From an uncultured Collinsella sp. (GTDB taxonomy: Bacteria > Actinomycetota > Coriobacteriia > Coriobacteriales > Coriobacteriaceae): a stretch of 15,044 nucleotides of DNA. Shown here in pieces: positions 13,161-15,044 of the stretch. Under the pieces are notes generated by a model. The model worked only from the letters and a program-made list of their open reading frames with translations. It ran no database searches and was not told the origin of the DNA. Location: the NCBI GenBank assembly GCA_900550735.1, contig URTD01000027.1:1-15044 (forward strand). Direction: 5' to 3'. The number at the start of each line of letters is the position of its first letter. Positions within the stretch are counted from its first letter, which is position 1. Made by a program: the position numbers and the translations under genes.

Positions 13161-14315
13161 ATGGTCGAGTGGATTGTTAAGCGTGCGCAGGGCGACCGTG
13201 CGCGCGTGGGCACGTTGACGGGCGTGGTGTGTATTCTCGCCAATGTGGCACTATGCGCTGCGAAGGGCGTAATTGGTGTGCTGTCGGGATCGGTTTCGAT
13301 TGTGGCGGATGCCATGAACAACCTGTCCGATGCAAGCTCGAATATCGTGAGCGTGCTGGGCTTTAAGCTGGCGAGCAAGCCGGCCGACCCCGAGCATCCT
13401 TACGGCCACGGTCGCTACGAGTATCTCTCGGGTTTGGTCGTGGCGGCGCTCGTGCTGCTTATTGGCATCGAACTGGTGAAGTCCTCGGTGGAGCGTATTG
13501 TCAACCCGGAGCCTGTCGAGTTCTCGCTTGCCCTGGTGGCGGTCCTGGCACTTTCGATGGTTGTAAAGCTGTGGATGGCGGCCCTCAACCAAAAGCTCGG
13601 CGATCGCATTGAGTCCGAGACGCTGCATGCGACCGCGCAGGATTCCAAGAACGATGTCCTTGCCACAGGCGCCGTGTTGGCGTGCGCAATTGTTTCGCAG
13701 GTGACGCACATCAATCTTGACGCATGGGTCGGCCTTGCCGTTGGCGCCTATATTGGCTGGAGCGGTTTTGAGCTCATCCAGGATACGGTGAGCCCGCTTT
13801 TGGGCCAGTCGCCCGATCCTAAGCTGGTCAAGCACATTCGAGACAAGATCATGAGCTATCCCGGCGTTTTGGGCGTTCACGATTTGATGGTTCACGACTA
13901 CGGCCCGGGCAGGAAGTTTGCAAGTGCGCATGCCGAGATGGCGGCCGAGGACAGCCCGTTGGAAAGTCACGACACGCTCGATAACATCGAGCAGTCGTTT
14001 AGGGACGAAGACGGCATGATTGTCACGCTCCATTACGACCCCATCGTGACCGACGATCCCAAGGTGGCGAGCATGCGCTTGCGCATTCACGCCATGGCCC
14101 AGGAGATCGATAGCCGCCTCTCGATTCATGATTTGCGCTGCGTGCCGGGCCCCACGCACACCAACGTGATTTTTGACTGCGTGCGTCCCTCGGATCTGCA
14201 GATGAGTGCCGAAGACTTAAAGCACGCGCTGGCACAACGGGTCGAATCGGAATATCCCAAGTCGATTGCCAAGATTACGATCGACGAAGACTACGTAGGA
14301 CATACCCACGAGTAA
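13161..14315 (+). CDS. Cation diffusion facilitator, probable Mn2+ exporter type, with doubled C-terminal domain
   Basis: CDF proteins are membrane antiporters that expel divalent metals in exchange for protons. The 384-residue protein has six predicted membrane segments (about 18-210), with NNLSDASSN in the second and HATAQDSKNDV in the fifth. The site residues form Asn53-xxx-Asp57 and Asp161-xxx-Asp165, the NxxxD/DxxxD pattern linked to Mn2+-exporting MntE-type members, whereas zinc exporters have HxxxD or DxxxD with HxxxD. PEHPYGHGRYEYL is a typical loop. The family is usually about 300 residues. Here two similar C-terminal lobes occur (about 219-294 and 299-378), both starting with DPK and containing VHDL or IHDL. 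ATG 13161 is forced by an in-frame TAG just before it; its ribosome binding site is poor. Metal choice is inference. Confidence 0.88.
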   Translation: MVEWIVKRAQGDRARVGTLTGVVCILANVALCAAKGVIGVLSGSVSIVADAMNNLSDASSNIVSVLGFKLASKPADPEHPYGHGRYEYLSGLVVAALVLLIGIELVKSSVERIVNPEPVEFSLALVAVLALSMVVKLWMAALNQKLGDRIESETLHATAQDSKNDVLATGAVLACAIVSQVTHINLDAWVGLAVGAYIGWSGFELIQDTVSPLLGQSPDPKLVKHIRDKIMSYPGVLGVHDLMVHDYGPGRKFASAHAEMAAEDSPLESHDTLDNIEQSFRDEDGMIVTLHYDPIVTDDPKVASMRLRIHAMAQEIDSRLSIHDLRCVPGPTHTNVIFDCVRPSDLQMSAEDLKHALAQRVESEYPKSIAKITIDEDYVGHTHE

Positions 14316-14354
14316 GGCTGTGCCGGCAAAGCAGGTTATGCAGAAGGGGAGAGC

Positions 14355-14981
14355 ATGAAGAAGCTGTATCTACTCCGCCACGGTCAGACGGAGTTCAACG
14401 TCAAAAAGCTGGTCCAGGGCCGCTGCGATTCACCGCTGACCGACCTTGGCCGCAAACAAGCGGGAATGGCAGCTGCATGGCTCAAGGGCCACGACGTCGT
14501 CCCCGACAAAGTGGTCTCATCACCCTTAGGCCGAGCCATGGACACGGCAAGTCTCGTCGCAAACGAGCTCCTTGGCCCGGACGCAGCAGTCGAGCCCTGC
14601 GAAGGCATCATCGAACGCTGCTACGGCACCTTCGAAGAGGACCCGCACGACGCGCTGCCTACCGACGTCTGGGATCCCGGCGAGGACTTGGTCCCCTTTG
14701 GAGGAGAGGGAAGCAAAGCGTTGCAAGAACGTATGGTGGATGCGCTTACCAATATCATGGGCTCCGAGGGCATCGAAACCCTTCTAGCAGTAAGCCACGG
14801 CAGCGCCAGCCGCCAATTTATCAAGGCCGCAGCCCCAGAGGGCTTCGAGCTCCCAACAAAACTCCCCAACTGCGCCATCATGATCTTCGATTTCGATGAG
14901 GCAAAGCCACAAGCAGAAGGCGAACCGTCCCAATGCAAGTTCACCCTCCAGCAAATAGTGGACCCCCAACAAAGTCATTAG
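14355..14981 (+). CDS. Histidine phosphatase family protein (phosphoglycerate-mutase-like)
   Basis: The 208-residue protein starts LYLLRHGQTEFN, with the phosphoacceptor His9 in the RHG motif. Other active-site residues are Arg60 in SSPLGRAMDT, Glu87 in IIERCYGTFEE as acid-base group, and His148 in AVSHGSASR. This is the complete branch-1 histidine phosphatase core. The same fold serves cofactor-dependent phosphoglycerate mutases, alpha-ribazole phosphatases (CobC) and broad phosphatases, and the sequence does not decide between them. The short length and lack of the mutase insertion make a phosphatase more likely than a glycolytic mutase. The ATG follows AAGGGGAG by four bases. It lies 39 bases after the CDF gene with no terminator between, so the two probably share a transcript. 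Adenine-rich codons are somewhat commoner near its 3' end than in its neighbours. Confidence 0.88.
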   Translation: MKKLYLLRHGQTEFNVKKLVQGRCDSPLTDLGRKQAGMAAAWLKGHDVVPDKVVSSPLGRAMDTASLVANELLGPDAAVEPCEGIIERCYGTFEEDPHDALPTDVWDPGEDLVPFGGEGSKALQERMVDALTNIMGSEGIETLLAVSHGSASRQFIKAAAPEGFELPTKLPNCAIMIFDFDEAKPQAEGEPSQCKFTLQQIVDPQQSH

Positions 14982-15044
14982 CCTGAGCGAGCAAGGTTTA
15001 GCAGACATCAACGTGGCGTTCCCAGTGTGCGGCGGAGGGGGCGG

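Noticed and set aside
13251..14159. A 302-codon minus-strand frame opposite the CDF gene
   Set aside because: The His- and Arg-rich translation without domains is typical of antisense reading through G/C-rich codons.
1..15044. CRISPR array, insertion sequence, phage, toxin-antitoxin or secondary-metabolite system
   Set aside because: No regularly spaced repeats, transposase motifs, tRNA-like ends or clustered small unknown genes were seen. The fab and acc genes are primary lipid synthesis with discrete enzymes, not a polyketide pathway.

Overview
The window looks like a metagenomic contig. Almost all of it (from about base 1001) comes from a high-GC, Collinsella-like member of the Coriobacteriia, and a short foreign piece is fused to its left end. 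The Coriobacteriia assignment is inferred from codon use, a fab/acc gene set of Firmicutes type carried in high-GC DNA, and protein resemblance; it has not been tested by a search.

Left end (1-1138): a purN 3' end and the first half of purD, in more A/T-rich Lachnospiraceae-like DNA, run in frame into about 70 codons of a UDP-sugar (UDP-glucuronate type) epimerase. These run in frame into the last 45 or so codons of elongation factor G. One open frame thus carries pieces of three unrelated housekeeping proteins, joined at short stretches that the neighbouring proteins probably share (GKTI and AKV). This is almost certainly an assembly chimera and not a new fusion protein. EF-G is followed by rpsJ (ribosomal protein S10) and a strong intrinsic terminator.

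Centre (1625-11754): a biotin-protein ligase gene (birA, minus strand) diverges from a complete type II fatty-acid synthesis operon: fabH-acpP-fabK-fabD-fabG-fabF-accB-fabZ-accC-accDA. The operon makes malonyl-CoA (AccB, AccC and the fused AccD-AccA carboxyltransferase), loads it on ACP (FabD, AcpP), starts chains (FabH), and runs the elongation cycle (FabF, FabG, FabZ, FabK). BirA would biotinylate AccB, so the divergent pair forms one functional unit. The birA-fabH gap carries two near-identical 18-base elements, 48 bases apart, which are good candidates for a lipid-responsive operator. Gene order follows the Streptococcus-type fab locus from fabH onward, but accD and accA are one gene and no fabT or fabM precedes fabH.

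Right part (11771-14981): directly after accDA and probably co-transcribed is a lone PTS EIIC sugar permease without EIIA or EIIB domains, ended by an intrinsic terminator. A second short unit follows: a cation diffusion facilitator with the NxxxD/DxxxD signature associated with Mn2+ exporters and a duplicated C-terminal domain, then a histidine-phosphatase (phosphoglycerate-mutase-like) protein. The last 63 bases hold nothing I can identify.

I found no CRISPR array, insertion sequence, tRNA, rRNA, phage gene or defence system. The content is core metabolism. The points worth a second look are the chimeric left end, the repeated element upstream of fabH, the AccDA fusion, the orphan EIIC and the two-lobed CDF tail.
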